Below are positions 28,198 through 37,048 of a stretch of DNA of 64,000 nucleotides, one piece after another. Positions within the stretch are counted from its first letter, which is position 1; every line of letters starts with the position of its first letter. The notes under the pieces were generated by a model. That model searched no databases. It worked only from the letters and a program-made list of their open reading frames with translations, and was not told the origin of the DNA. The position numbers and the translations under genes are program-made. This DNA comes from Candidatus Peregrinibacteria bacterium GW2011_GWF2_39_17 (GTDB lineage Bacteria; Patescibacteriota; Gracilibacteria; UBA1369; UBA12473): positions 1 to 64,000 of the forward strand of contig LBWM01000010.1 in assembly GCA_000993615.1 (NCBI GenBank), written 5' to 3'.

Positions 28198-29481
28198 CTA
28201 AATAATTCCAGGGACAGGAAATTGAACACAAAAAGCTTCAATTTGACTGCGTAAATCAGACAAAGCTTTTTCATCATCGTGAATTTTAAGCGCCTCAACA
28301 ATCCAATTACCAATTTTTACCATATCATCTTCCTTCATCCCACGAGTAGTAGCGGCCGGTGTCCCCAAGCGAATACCACTCGGCCTAAGCGGGGGATTTG
28401 GATCATCCGGGATAACCTGTTTATTAGTTGTAATTCCAGCTAAATCCAAAACATGCTCAGCCTTTTTCCCGTCAATTCCAAAACTTTGCACTGTATCCAT
28501 TACCATCATGTGATTATCCGTTCCGTTTGTTACTAACTTAATACCTCCTTTCATTAAAATTTCCGCCAAAATCTTAGAATTTTTTAAAATCTGGGCTGCA
28601 TAAATCTTAAATTCAGGCTGTAGAGCCTTACCTAGAGTTACAGCAATTGCCGCAATACAATGCATGTGAGGCCCCCCCTGCAACCCCGGAAAAACCGACT
28701 TATCGATAATTTCTGCAAATTCCTTTTTGCACAAAATCATCCCCCCCCTGGGCCCACGTAAAGTTTTGTGAGTAGTAGTGGTCACTATATCAAATCCGTA
28801 ATCAAAAGGATTACGCATTGCTTCGCCAGCAATTAATCCACCAATATGGGAAACATCCGCCATGGTGATAGCTCCAACCTCATCCGCTACTCTTTTAAAA
28901 TCTTTATAATCATAATCCCTAGGATAAGAAGTATACCCGCATAGCACAATTTTTGGTTTGGTCTCCTTGGCAACAGCCATTAATTCATCAAAATCAATTC
29001 TCCCATTTTCTTCAGGATGAGTTTTATAGCGCACAAAATTAAAAATTTTACCCATGTGCGAGACCGGATGTCCATGAGTTAAATGTCCACCATGAGAAAG
29101 ATCCATGCCCAAAACCGTATCCCCAGGCTTCAAAAAAGCCAAGTAAACCGCCTGATTCATCGGTGAACCAGAAAGAGGCTGAACATTGACATGATCCGCA
29201 CGGAAAACTTGCTTCGCTCGTTCGATTGCCAATAATTCCACTTTATCAGTAAATTCTTGCCCCCCATAATATCGCCTTCCCGGATAACCTTCCGCATACT
29301 TATTTGTTAAAATTGAACCATTTGCCGCCAAAACTTCAGGATAAGTGTAATTTTCAGAAGGAATTAATTCAACTCCAACTGATTCACGCAATTCTTCGCC
29401 AGCAATAGCGGCAAAAACTTCCGGGTCATTTTGTTCAAGCTCAGAACAATTGTGCCTCGCATTAGAAACAGGGTTTGTCAT
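28198..29481 (-). CDS. glyA: serine hydroxymethyltransferase
   Basis: 427 residues, PLP enzyme interconverting serine and glycine with tetrahydrofolate. The PLP Lys lies in TTTHKTLRGPRGG; SENYTYPEVLAANGS, NVQPLSGSPMNQAVY and HGGHLTHG are also clear. A G-rich tract encodes the GPRGG region. It precedes lysC on the same strand after a 222-base gap, and follows the formyl-THF ligase gene by 55 bases, forming a one-carbon pair. Confidence 0.95.
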   Translation of the reverse strand: MTNPVSNARHNCSELEQNDPEVFAAIAGEELRESVGVELIPSENYTYPEVLAANGSILTNKYAEGYPGRRYYGGQEFTDKVELLAIERAKQVFRADHVNVQPLSGSPMNQAVYLAFLKPGDTVLGMDLSHGGHLTHGHPVSHMGKIFNFVRYKTHPEENGRIDFDELMAVAKETKPKIVLCGYTSYPRDYDYKDFKRVADEVGAITMADVSHIGGLIAGEAMRNPFDYGFDIVTTTTHKTLRGPRGGMILCKKEFAEIIDKSVFPGLQGGPHMHCIAAIAVTLGKALQPEFKIYAAQILKNSKILAEILMKGGIKLVTNGTDNHMMVMDTVQSFGIDGKKAEHVLDLAGITTNKQVIPDDPNPPLRPSGIRLGTPAATTRGMKEDDMVKIGNWIVEALKIHDDEKALSDLRSQIEAFCVQFPVPGII

Positions 29482-29536
29482 GACTAGAGGGTTAAAAAAA
29501 TATTAATTAGGCATGGAGAAATGTTTATTATGCACT

Positions 29537-30130
29537 CTAAACCAAAACTCTACGAGAAGAAACAATAGCAGGATTACAAATTAAAATTCTTTGTTCCGTA
29601 ACAATTTCATTCACCAACTCATCATGACTCTCATAAGGAATTTTTAGAATAATTTGCGATTCGTAAGCTAACCCCACTCGGAACGAAGACAATTTTTTAA
29701 GCAAGCGATCGTAATATCCTTTGCCATAACCTAAACGATGCCCGAATTGATCAAAAGCAACACCAGGAACAATTACTAAATCAATTTCCAAGGGATTACA
29801 AGTAACTCGATCTGCCTGATTTACTTCCAGTAGCCCAAAACGACCAGGCTTCAATAAATCCCAAGAAGGCAGATAAAAAAGACCTAAGTACTTAGAGGCA
29901 GGATCAATGACTGGTACGACAATTTTTTTTGTACTTGAATACTTTTTAATAAGCTCATGCGTGCCTACTTCCTCGTCATTAGAAACATAAAAAAGAATAG
30001 TTTTTGCATTTTTAAAAATCAACAAAGATTCTAAGCGCTGCTGAATTAATTGATCGTTTCGACAACGCTTTTGATAATCAAGAGAACGCCTTTTTTCCTG
30101 CATTAATCTTCGTAATTGAGATTTTTCCAT
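29537..30130 (-). CDS. 5-formyltetrahydrofolate cyclo-ligase
   Basis: 197 residues. It converts 5-formyl-THF, an inhibitor made by GlyA side reactions, to methenyl-THF with ATP. The family motif RLGYGKGYYDRLL is present, as are N-terminal KSQLRRLMQEKRRSL and LVIVPGVAFDQFGHR. Located directly upstream of glyA, a functional match. Divergent from htrA with a 44-base gap. Confidence 0.9.
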   Translation of the reverse strand: MEKSQLRRLMQEKRRSLDYQKRCRNDQLIQQRLESLLIFKNAKTILFYVSNDEEVGTHELIKKYSSTKKIVVPVIDPASKYLGLFYLPSWDLLKPGRFGLLEVNQADRVTCNPLEIDLVIVPGVAFDQFGHRLGYGKGYYDRLLKKLSSFRVGLAYESQIILKIPYESHDELVNEIVTEQRILICNPAIVSSRRVLV

Positions 30131-30140
30131 AGCACGATCA

Positions 30141-30169
30141 TTGAATCACTTCCTAATTTAGATTACAAT
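30141..30169 (+). promoter_or_regulatory. promoter for htrA, likely leaderless
   Basis: TTGAAT (30141-30146), 17-base spacer, TACAAT (30164-30169). The htrA ATG begins at 30175, about where transcription would start, so the mRNA is probably leaderless. No Shine-Dalgarno sequence is present. Confidence 0.6.
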
Positions 30170-30174
30170 TCCGA

Positions 30175-31320
30175 ATGGGTAGATATGCCTTTTTTATGAA
30201 AATTTTTTTTATTTTCAGCACCCTAGTGGGTTTATTTTTTGTCAGCTTCCTTGGAGGAATAAGCGGTGCTCTGTTTGCGAACAAACAATTAATTCCTCAA
30301 AATAGTCTTAATTCAACCATAACCACCAATCAAACAAACTGGGTGGCAGTTCAAAAAACCGCTATTCCGGCAGTAATCAGCATCGTAAAATATTCAGACC
30401 AAAAAAATAAGCATAAAACCGGCGGCGGAACGGGATTTATCATTGACCCTACCGGAATTGCCATAACTAACAAACATGTGGTCACTAATGCGGCAGCTTT
30501 TTATGTCGCAGTTGACAACCTAGGATCACAATACAATCTTGAAATTAAAGCCACTGATCCACTGAGTGATCTTGCGATCATTAAGCTATGGCCATTTGAC
30601 TTAGAGGAAAACATAAATTCTAGCGTTGTCAATCTACCTTATTTAACCCTTGGTGATTCTAGTAAAATCGAGGTTGGGATGCCAGTTTTAGCCATTGGAA
30701 ATGCCTTATCCGAATACGAGAACACGGTCACAGCCGGAATTATCAGTGCCAATGGCCGCAAATTAATCGCCTCAGATCAGAGTGGGGGAGTAATTGAACA
30801 ACTTTACGGCCTTTTCCAAACAGATGCCGCAATTAATCCAGGTGGTAGTGGAGGCCCCCTTTTAAATGAGCAAGGTGAAGTAATTGGAATTAACACCGCT
30901 ATTGATACTGAAGCCCAGGGGATTGGCTTTGCCATCCCTATTAATGATCTGAAGCCAGCCATCGAAACCTGGAAAAAATACGGACAAATTATTCGTCCAA
31001 TGCTAGGAGTTCGTTATATTATTTTAAACAAAGAAAAAGCCCAAGAGTTAAATCTTAAAGAAAATCATGGGGCATTGATTAGTGGTGAAACAGAAGGGGA
31101 ACAAGCTGCCATTACCAAAGGAAGCCCAGCGGAAAAAGCCGGCTTGCAAATCGGCGACCTTATTCTGGAAATTGATAATAAGCCAATTAACGAAGATCAT
31201 ACAATTCAGGATGCCATTGCCTGGAAAGAAGTGGGGGACAACGTAATTCTAAAAATAACCAGAGGTAATAAAATCTTTGAAATTTCAGTTGAATTGACGA
31301 AAATGGATATTTCAGAGTAA
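30175..31320 (+). CDS. HtrA/DegP-type membrane-anchored serine protease with PDZ domain
   Basis: 381 residues. An N-terminal membrane anchor (about 9-35) is followed by a trypsin-like domain with complete triad: H101 in NKHVVT, D132 in SDLAIIKL and S225 in NPGGSGGPLL. The C-terminal PDZ domain (about 275-375, GSPAEKAGLQIGDLILEID) recognises substrate C-termini. Envelope protein quality control. An internal ATG at codon 8 is an alternative start, but the promoter geometry fits the first ATG. Confidence 0.92.
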   Translation: MGRYAFFMKIFFIFSTLVGLFFVSFLGGISGALFANKQLIPQNSLNSTITTNQTNWVAVQKTAIPAVISIVKYSDQKNKHKTGGGTGFIIDPTGIAITNKHVVTNAAAFYVAVDNLGSQYNLEIKATDPLSDLAIIKLWPFDLEENINSSVVNLPYLTLGDSSKIEVGMPVLAIGNALSEYENTVTAGIISANGRKLIASDQSGGVIEQLYGLFQTDAAINPGGSGGPLLNEQGEVIGINTAIDTEAQGIGFAIPINDLKPAIETWKKYGQIIRPMLGVRYIILNKEKAQELNLKENHGALISGETEGEQAAITKGSPAEKAGLQIGDLILEIDNKPINEDHTIQDAIAWKEVGDNVILKITRGNKIFEISVELTKMDISE

Positions 31321-31342
31321 AATCTGTCAAGTTGTTTCCTTC

Positions 31343-31433
31343 GCCCAGGTGGTGAAACTGGTAGACACGCTAGCTTGAGGGGCTAGTGGCCACTTTTTCG
31401 GCCATGGAGGTTCAAGTCCTCTCCTGGGCACCA
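31343..31433 (+). tRNA. tRNA-Leu (anticodon GAG)
   Basis: Acceptor GCCCAGG pairs with CCTGGGC, followed by A and encoded CCA. The anticodon stem CTAGC/GCTAG has loop TTGAGGG, anticodon GAG. A long variable arm (GTGGCCACTTTTTCGGCCATG region) is typical of class II Leu tRNA. Lies 22 bases after htrA. Confidence 0.96.
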
Positions 31434-31442
31434 TTACAATAA

Positions 31443-31519
31443 GCGCGCGTAGCTCAGTTGGTTAGAGCGTCTGGTTTACACCCAGAAGGTCCCTGGTTCG
31501 AATCCAGGCGCGCGCACCA
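31443..31519 (+). tRNA. tRNA-Val (anticodon TAC)
   Basis: Acceptor GCGCGCG/CGCGCGC with encoded CCA, D-stem GCTC/GAGC, anticodon stem TCTGG/CCAGA with loop TTTACAC (anticodon TAC), T-arm CCTGG TTCGAAT CCAGG. Confidence 0.96.
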
Positions 31520-31521
31520 AA

Positions 31522-31598
31522 GGGCGATTAGCTCAGTTGGTTAGAGCGCACGATTCACATTCGTGAGGTCGGTGGTTCGAGCCCACTATCGCCCACCA
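31522..31598 (+). tRNA. tRNA-Val (anticodon CAC)
   Basis: Acceptor GGGCGAT/ATCGCCC with encoded CCA, D-stem GCTC/GAGC, anticodon stem CACGA/TCGTG with loop TTCACAT (anticodon CAC), T-arm GGTGG TTCGAGC CCACT with one G-U pair. Only two bases separate it from the previous tRNA, so all three are processed from one transcript. Confidence 0.96.
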
Positions 31599-31608
31599 TT
31601 GTTTTAAT

Positions 31609-31632
31609 TTTGTACAATATATCTTGTACAAA
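31609..31632. terminator. hairpin after the tRNA cluster (tandem TTGTACAA palindromes)
   Basis: Two copies of the 8-base palindrome TTGTACAA (31610-31617 and 31624-31631) separated by TATATC can fold into a 9-bp stem with a 6-base loop. It lies between the tRNA cluster (+) and convergent recG (-), as expected for a two-way terminator. No T-run follows on either strand. A dimeric operator is the alternative. Confidence 0.4.
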
Positions 31633-31678
31633 GAGCGCCTTTCTAAGTCCATTAAAAAATTTCGATAAATTTTGCGTT

Positions 31679-33694
31679 TTAAGCCCCTTTCGTGATTTTT
31701 CTAATACCAAGTTCAGCTACATAACGATAAGCCGCTCTATGAACACGTTGCAACAAGACACCATCAGCCCATGATGCCATTTTTAAATCCGGAATACCGC
31801 TTTGCCTAACTCCGTAAATTTCCCCTGGACCCCTCGACGCCAAATCAATTTCCGCTAGCCTAAAACCACTCGCATATTCGCACATCGCCTTAAGCCTTTT
31901 AAGGCTTACCTCATTTTTATAATTTGTAAATAAAAAACAATACGACTGATGAGCACCACGCCCAACCCTTCCTCTAAATTGGTGTAATTGCGAAAGCCCA
32001 AACCGTTCCGCTCCTTCAATTAACATAATTGTCGCATTAGGCACATCAATGCCAACCTCCACAACCGAAGTGGAAACTAAAATATTAATTTCTCCATTTT
32101 TAAATTTACTCATAATATGCTCTTTCTCATCTGTTGCTAATTTCCCATGCAACAAGCCAATCGTAAATTCACGAAAAACCTCTGTAGACAAACGCTCATA
32201 TTCAACTGTAACTGCCTTAACCCCCAAAACATCCGACTCGTCAATTAAAGGACAAATAATAAAAATTTGCCTACCCTTATTAATCTGATCCGCAATCCAG
32301 CGTTCAGCATCCACTCTTTTTTCCTCAGGAACAAGACGAGTAATAATTTCCTGACGACCAGGCGGCAATTCATCTAAAATAGAGACATCCTGATCCCCGT
32401 ACAACACCATAGCCAGTGTTCTTGGAATTGGGGTAGCTGACAAATTTAGCACATGCGGACTCCCCTGCTTCTGTAGTAATTCGCGTTGACGAACGCCAAA
32501 ACGATGTTGCTCATCAATAACTGCCAACCCTAACTTTTTAAAGCTAACATTCTCCTGAATAATGGCCTGTGTTCCGACCACAATATCAACCGTTCCACTA
32601 GCGATTTGTCTCAAAATATCCCTTTTTACCGAATTAACCAAACTTCCAGTTAACATCTGAATATTAAAATGATAACGCCCTAAAAACTCTAGTAAAGTAT
32701 GATAATGCTGCCGAACCAAAATTTCGGTTGGCGCCATCAATGCCCCCTGAAACCCAGACTTTATCACGTGATACAAGGCAAAAGCTGCTACCACTGTTTT
32801 TCCGGAACCAACATCACCCTGAATCAAGCGACTCATCGGATACGGCAAACCCAAATCCACAGTTAGTTCCTCGATAACTTTCTTCTGCGCACCAGTTAAT
32901 TCAAAAGGAAGGGCTAATATAAATTCCCGACTATTCTCTGGTGAAACCGTAACTACTCGCTCGGTATTTTTAAATTTATTCCTAAATTCTTGCCTTCGCT
33001 TCAAGGCGATTAAATGCAATTGAAATAATTCATCAAAAGCTAAACGCTCCTTCGCCTGTTTTAATTCCTCCTCATTGTGAGGGTCATGCACCGTACGAAT
33101 TGCCTTACCATAGGACATCAAGTGCTCATTTTCAATGATTTTTTCTGGCAAGGGATCGGGTAAAAAAGCCGTTCCCTTCAAAATCGGATTAATCTTTTCC
33201 CTAATCCACTTCGAAGTGATCGGCCCATGTTCATGGTAACAAGGAACTAAACGAGCGCTATGTAGCTGCTTTTGCCGGACAATTTCATACTTAGGACTCG
33301 GGAAATAAATGCGGCCACCATTATATTTAATCTTACCTGTTAAAATAACTTCATCCCCATTTCGAAATAAACGCTGAATATGGGGCTGATTAAACCATAA
33401 AACTTCAATCGCACCAGTGTCATCACCTAGCCAAGCACTAGTCATAATTTTATTTGTTTTAGTGCGCCTACTAAGCAATTTAGCTAATGTCCCCTGTACC
33501 ACATTTACCTGATCTAAACTAAGCTGCGAAATAGAAACCATATCTCGTTCATCACGGTAACTCTTGGGAAAATAATAATAAAAATCCTCAATTGTTAAAA
33601 TTCTCAAATCCTTTAAAGCAGACAAATGAGCATTAGTCGTCCTCAAAACCTCTGAAAGCCTGGTTTTTAAAAGAGAAGAATAATCTTCAATCAT
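31679..33694 (-). CDS. recG: ATP-dependent DNA helicase RecG
   Basis: 671 residues from the ATG at 33692-33694; a TTG two codons upstream overlaps the tyrS stop and is less likely. RecG remodels stalled forks and Holliday junctions. The N-terminal wedge/OB domain (about 60-160) leads to SF2 helicase motifs: Walker A LIQGDVGSGKTVVAAF, DEQHRFG, LNLSATPIPRT, VVEVGIDVPNATIMLIE and QFRGRVGRG. It lies two bases after the tyrS stop. Confidence 0.94.
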   Translation of the reverse strand: MIEDYSSLLKTRLSEVLRTTNAHLSALKDLRILTIEDFYYYFPKSYRDERDMVSISQLSLDQVNVVQGTLAKLLSRRTKTNKIMTSAWLGDDTGAIEVLWFNQPHIQRLFRNGDEVILTGKIKYNGGRIYFPSPKYEIVRQKQLHSARLVPCYHEHGPITSKWIREKINPILKGTAFLPDPLPEKIIENEHLMSYGKAIRTVHDPHNEEELKQAKERLAFDELFQLHLIALKRRQEFRNKFKNTERVVTVSPENSREFILALPFELTGAQKKVIEELTVDLGLPYPMSRLIQGDVGSGKTVVAAFALYHVIKSGFQGALMAPTEILVRQHYHTLLEFLGRYHFNIQMLTGSLVNSVKRDILRQIASGTVDIVVGTQAIIQENVSFKKLGLAVIDEQHRFGVRQRELLQKQGSPHVLNLSATPIPRTLAMVLYGDQDVSILDELPPGRQEIITRLVPEEKRVDAERWIADQINKGRQIFIICPLIDESDVLGVKAVTVEYERLSTEVFREFTIGLLHGKLATDEKEHIMSKFKNGEINILVSTSVVEVGIDVPNATIMLIEGAERFGLSQLHQFRGRVGRGAHQSYCFLFTNYKNEVSLKRLKAMCEYASGFRLAEIDLASRGPGEIYGVRQSGIPDLKMASWADGVLLQRVHRAAYRYVAELGIRKITKGA

Positions 33695-33696
33695 GA

Positions 33697-34887
33697 TCAA
33701 ACTGATTTTACTTTCAAAAAACGTCGCTTCCCAATTTGAATAACATTTCCATCAGGCAGGAAAGGAATTATTTGATCAAATTTAATAATTTTCTCGCCAT
33801 CAAAACGCACCCCTCCCCCTTCAATCAAACGACGCGCTTCACCCTTAGATGAGACTAATTTAGCCTCAATTAACAGATTAATTATTGGCATTTCTACTAC
33901 CCTAAATTTCATTTCAGGAATATCTGTAGGTGCCTGATTTTGGCTAAAAACTTGAATAAATTCCTGCTTAGCCTCCAAGGCCTTCTTTTCATTGTAATAT
34001 CTGGTAATGATTTCCTTAGCCAATTTTATCTTAAGATCACGCGGATTTATTCCCCCCTCTAAATCCTTACTAATTTGCTCGATTTCCAACGCAGAAACAT
34101 TGGTTGCCAATTCAAAATAGCGCTTAATTAATTCATCAGGTATAGACATAATTTTACCAAACATCTCGTTTGGATTGTCGGTTAAAGCAATATAATTATT
34201 TAAACTTTTACTCATTTTTTGTACTCCATCCAACCCTTCCAAAATCGGACAAGTTAAAACATTTTGGGGTTCCTGATCATAACGCTCTTGAATTTGTCTA
34301 CCCATTAATAAATTAAATTTTTGATCCGTTCCTCCTATTTCTACGTCTGCTTTTAAGGCAACTGAGTCATATCCCTGCATTACAGGATACAAAAATTCCT
34401 GAAGACTTAAATCAACATCATTTTTAATCCTTTCCTTGAAATCCGCTCGCTGTGCCACTTGCGCATAAGTAACCTTAGACGCCAACACAATAATATCCTT
34501 AAAATTAAGCTTACCAAGCCATTCGGAATTGTAACGAACTTCTACCCTTTTCATATCCAAAAGTAAACCAGCCTGAGCTGTATAATGTTGCATATTGGCA
34601 TTAATCTCGGCATCAGAAAGTGGCGGCCGTTCAGTTGAACGGCCAGTCGGATCTCCAATCCGAGCCGTAAAATCGCCAATTAAAAAAATAACCTTATGAC
34701 CCAATTCCTGAAATTCACGCAACTTGTTAAGCACAACAGCATGGCCAAGATGTAAAACGGAACCAGTTGGATCAATTCCCAATTTTATTCGTAATTTTCT
34801 TTTACCCCTTAATTTTTTCTCCAAATCCTCCCGCACAATAACCTCACTGGTCCCTCTATTTAAAAGATTAGAAACTTCATCAATCAT
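33697..34887 (-). CDS. tyrS: tyrosyl-tRNA synthetase
   Basis: 396 residues. Class I aaRS with HIGH-like GIDPTGSVLHLGHAVVL and KMSKS in VQKMSKSLNN, GGTDQKFNLLMGR in the core, and a C-terminal S4 RNA-binding domain (about 330-396, SSKGEARRLIEGGGVRFDG). Resembles the TyrZ-like branch. Stop TGA is followed almost at once by recG. Confidence 0.94.
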   Translation of the reverse strand: MIDEVSNLLNRGTSEVIVREDLEKKLRGKRKLRIKLGIDPTGSVLHLGHAVVLNKLREFQELGHKVIFLIGDFTARIGDPTGRSTERPPLSDAEINANMQHYTAQAGLLLDMKRVEVRYNSEWLGKLNFKDIIVLASKVTYAQVAQRADFKERIKNDVDLSLQEFLYPVMQGYDSVALKADVEIGGTDQKFNLLMGRQIQERYDQEPQNVLTCPILEGLDGVQKMSKSLNNYIALTDNPNEMFGKIMSIPDELIKRYFELATNVSALEIEQISKDLEGGINPRDLKIKLAKEIITRYYNEKKALEAKQEFIQVFSQNQAPTDIPEMKFRVVEMPIINLLIEAKLVSSKGEARRLIEGGGVRFDGEKIIKFDQIIPFLPDGNVIQIGKRRFLKVKSV

Positions 34888-34949
34888 AATTAAACTTTAA
34901 CTAAATTCTAATTTACGACTATAGTGTACAAGAAAATCTCAATTTTAAA

Positions 34950-35906
34950 ATGGTTTTTATGAAATTTAAAAATGAAATAAAGATACAAAAGCTACTAACT
35001 GAGGATCAAAATAAGCGCCTCGACATATGGTTAACTGAAAATTATCCAGAAAAAAGCCGCAGTTTTTGGCAAAAAAAAATAAAATCTGGCGAAATCCTCG
35101 TAAACAAAAAAGAATCCTCACCGCATCATCATCTACGAATTGATGACCGTATCTCCATTAAGTTAAAACCGGAAACTAGCGTCCTACAAGGTCAAAATAT
35201 CCCCTTGGAAATAGTTTTTGAAAACACTCACTATGCCATAATCAATAAATCAGCTGGCCTAGTAATTCATCCCGGAAGCGGCAACAAAGAAAATACTCTT
35301 GTTCATGCCCTACTTCATCGCTACAAAAATCTCAGCTCTACCGGTGGCAGTGAAAGACCAGGAATTGTACATCGCCTCGATAAAGAAACTTCCGGTCTTT
35401 TAGTAATTGCCAAAACCGATGAAGCTCACCGATTTTTAGCTGCTCAATTTGAAGCAAAAACCATTATAAAAGAATATTTAGCCCTAGCAGACGGCTTAAT
35501 AACTCCAGCCAATGGCTCTATCGAAGCCCCCTTAATCAGAAACATTAAACAACGCAAAAAAATAACCATCAGCACCCAAAGCAAAGGAAGATACGCCCTC
35601 ACCCATTATCAGGTGCAAGCAACATTTTCTGCACCACTCCCCTGCTCACTACTTAAAATAAATCTGGCAACCGGCCGAACACACCAAATTAGAGTTCATC
35701 TACAAGCCATTGGACATCCAATCCTGGGAGATTCAGTTTATGGCAAACAAACCACGAATAATATTTGCCTTGAGAATGGTCTAAAACGCCAATTTTTACA
35801 TAGCGCAAAACTCTCTTTCATTGCGCCAATTACCAAAAAACAAGTAACTTATGAAGCAAAACTGCCCCTTGATCTAAAACACTTCTTAAGCCTTTGCATC
35901 TGCTAA
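34950..35906 (+). CDS. RluD-family 23S rRNA pseudouridine synthase
   Basis: 318 residues. The N-terminal S4 domain (about 18-75, DIWLTENYPEKSRSFWQKKI) is followed by the RluA/RluD catalytic domain with the HRLDKETSG motif holding the catalytic Asp, plus TGRTHQIRVHLQAIGHPILGD. It makes pseudouridines in 23S rRNA; which positions cannot be read from sequence. An in-frame ATG at codon 4 is an alternative start. The 3' end overlaps convergent rplU by 21 bases. Confidence 0.9.
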   Translation: MVFMKFKNEIKIQKLLTEDQNKRLDIWLTENYPEKSRSFWQKKIKSGEILVNKKESSPHHHLRIDDRISIKLKPETSVLQGQNIPLEIVFENTHYAIINKSAGLVIHPGSGNKENTLVHALLHRYKNLSSTGGSERPGIVHRLDKETSGLLVIAKTDEAHRFLAAQFEAKTIIKEYLALADGLITPANGSIEAPLIRNIKQRKKITISTQSKGRYALTHYQVQATFSAPLPCSLLKINLATGRTHQIRVHLQAIGHPILGDSVYGKQTTNNICLENGLKRQFLHSAKLSFIAPITKKQVTYEAKLPLDLKHFLSLCIC

Positions 35907-36344
35907 TTTTTTTGGTTTTGCAACTTTAACAGATTTAACAGCAATTTTTTTGATTACCGTTTTTTTCTCTAAAACTACGTCCTTTTTAAGCACCTTAGCT
36001 ACCTTGGCATCAGACGCCGTAAATCCATTCAAAACATTAATCTTCAAAATCCTTAATCTAGTGTAAAGTGAGCGATGCCCAAAAGTACGTTGATATTTTT
36101 TCTTGGCCTTCATCTTAAAACCACGAATTTTTTCGCCTTTTTCATGACCTAAAACGCGCGCTTCAACCTTCACATTTTCTAAATACGGAAATCCAATTAA
36201 AACTTTTTTAGCTTCATCAACACAAAGCAAAACCTGATCAATTTTATAGTTTTTGCCTTCCTCAACCTTAAGTTGATCAACAAGAATTTCATCCTTTTCC
36301 TTAACCTTATATTGAGTGGACCCGATTTGAATAATAACGTACAT
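35886..36344 (-). CDS. rplU: 50S ribosomal protein L21 with basic C-terminal extension
   Basis: 152 residues versus about 103 in E. coli. Residues 1-105 are L21 (YVIIQIGSTQYKVKEKDEI, GHEKGEKIRGFKMKAKKKYQRTFGHRSLYT). An extra 45-residue Lys/Val-rich tail (VLKKDVVLEKKTVIKKIAV) follows and probably contacts rRNA. rpmA, its usual partner, is not next to it. The end overlaps the convergent pseudouridine synthase gene. Confidence 0.92.
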   Translation of the reverse strand: MYVIIQIGSTQYKVKEKDEILVDQLKVEEGKNYKIDQVLLCVDEAKKVLIGFPYLENVKVEARVLGHEKGEKIRGFKMKAKKKYQRTFGHRSLYTRLRILKINVLNGFTASDAKVAKVLKKDVVLEKKTVIKKIAVKSVKVAKPKKLADAKA

Positions 36345-36418
36345 AATGATTAAGCTATTAACAGAGCAATTTAATTCCCCAAAAAGGTACTGATTTTAAC
36401 CAAAAAAAGCAAGAGCAT

Positions 36419-36997
36419 TTATTTAGAAAAAACATTTTTAGCATCCAAAATACTTTTTTTAAGTGCCAAAACCACTGCTTTTACAAATAAATCAATCCCT
36501 TCTCTGACCTGCGGTAATTCTTCATTACGGAAAGGTTCCAAGACAAAACTAGCAATCTCCTGTTGTCCCGGGGACAACACTCCCCGACTTTCAATCCCTA
36601 ATCTAAAACGAGGAAAAACTTCACTAGCCGTAGTCTGAATAATCGACTTCATCCCGTTATGAGTACCAGCCGAACCATCTTCCCTTATCCTTAACACCCC
36701 CAAGGGCAAATCAACATCATCATATACTACCCAAATATCCTCATTACTAATCTTATAAAAATGTTTTAGTAATCGCACTGCCTCTCCTGAAAGATTCATG
36801 AAAGTTTGAGGACGAACCAAAATAATTTTTTCACCACTAAATTCCAAACGACAAATTTCCGCTTTGAATTTCGCCTCTGTCCTAAACCCACCTCCTTTAA
36901 GTTCCTTGCGCAATTCTTCCACCGCCATAAAGCCTAAATTATGACGAGTGAGTTCATATTGTTTACCAGGATTACCCAAACCAATGATAACTTTCAT
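36419..36997 (-). CDS. pth: peptidyl-tRNA hydrolase
   Basis: 192 residues starting at the ATG at 36995-36997, which places the conserved N-terminus MKVIIGLGNPGKQYELTRHN at the start. A longer GTG-initiated frame to 37030 would add 11 unconserved residues and is rejected. It recycles peptidyl-tRNA. The catalytic His in TRHNLGF, and the RPQTFMNLSGE, DDVDLPLG and GTHNGMKSI motifs are present. Follows obgE by 51 bases. Confidence 0.94.
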   Translation of the reverse strand: MKVIIGLGNPGKQYELTRHNLGFMAVEELRKELKGGGFRTEAKFKAEICRLEFSGEKIILVRPQTFMNLSGEAVRLLKHFYKISNEDIWVVYDDVDLPLGVLRIREDGSAGTHNGMKSIIQTTASEVFPRFRLGIESRGVLSPGQQEIASFVLEPFRNEELPQVREGIDLFVKAVVLALKKSILDAKNVFSK

Positions 36998-37048
36998 ATT
37001 TTTTAATTTATGCAAAAGAAATAATACCACAGGCCCAAATAAAACATC

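Noticed and set aside
36998-37030. N-terminal extension of pth from a GTG start
   Set aside because: The conserved Pth N-terminus begins at the internal ATG (36995-36997), and the extension has no conserved residues.
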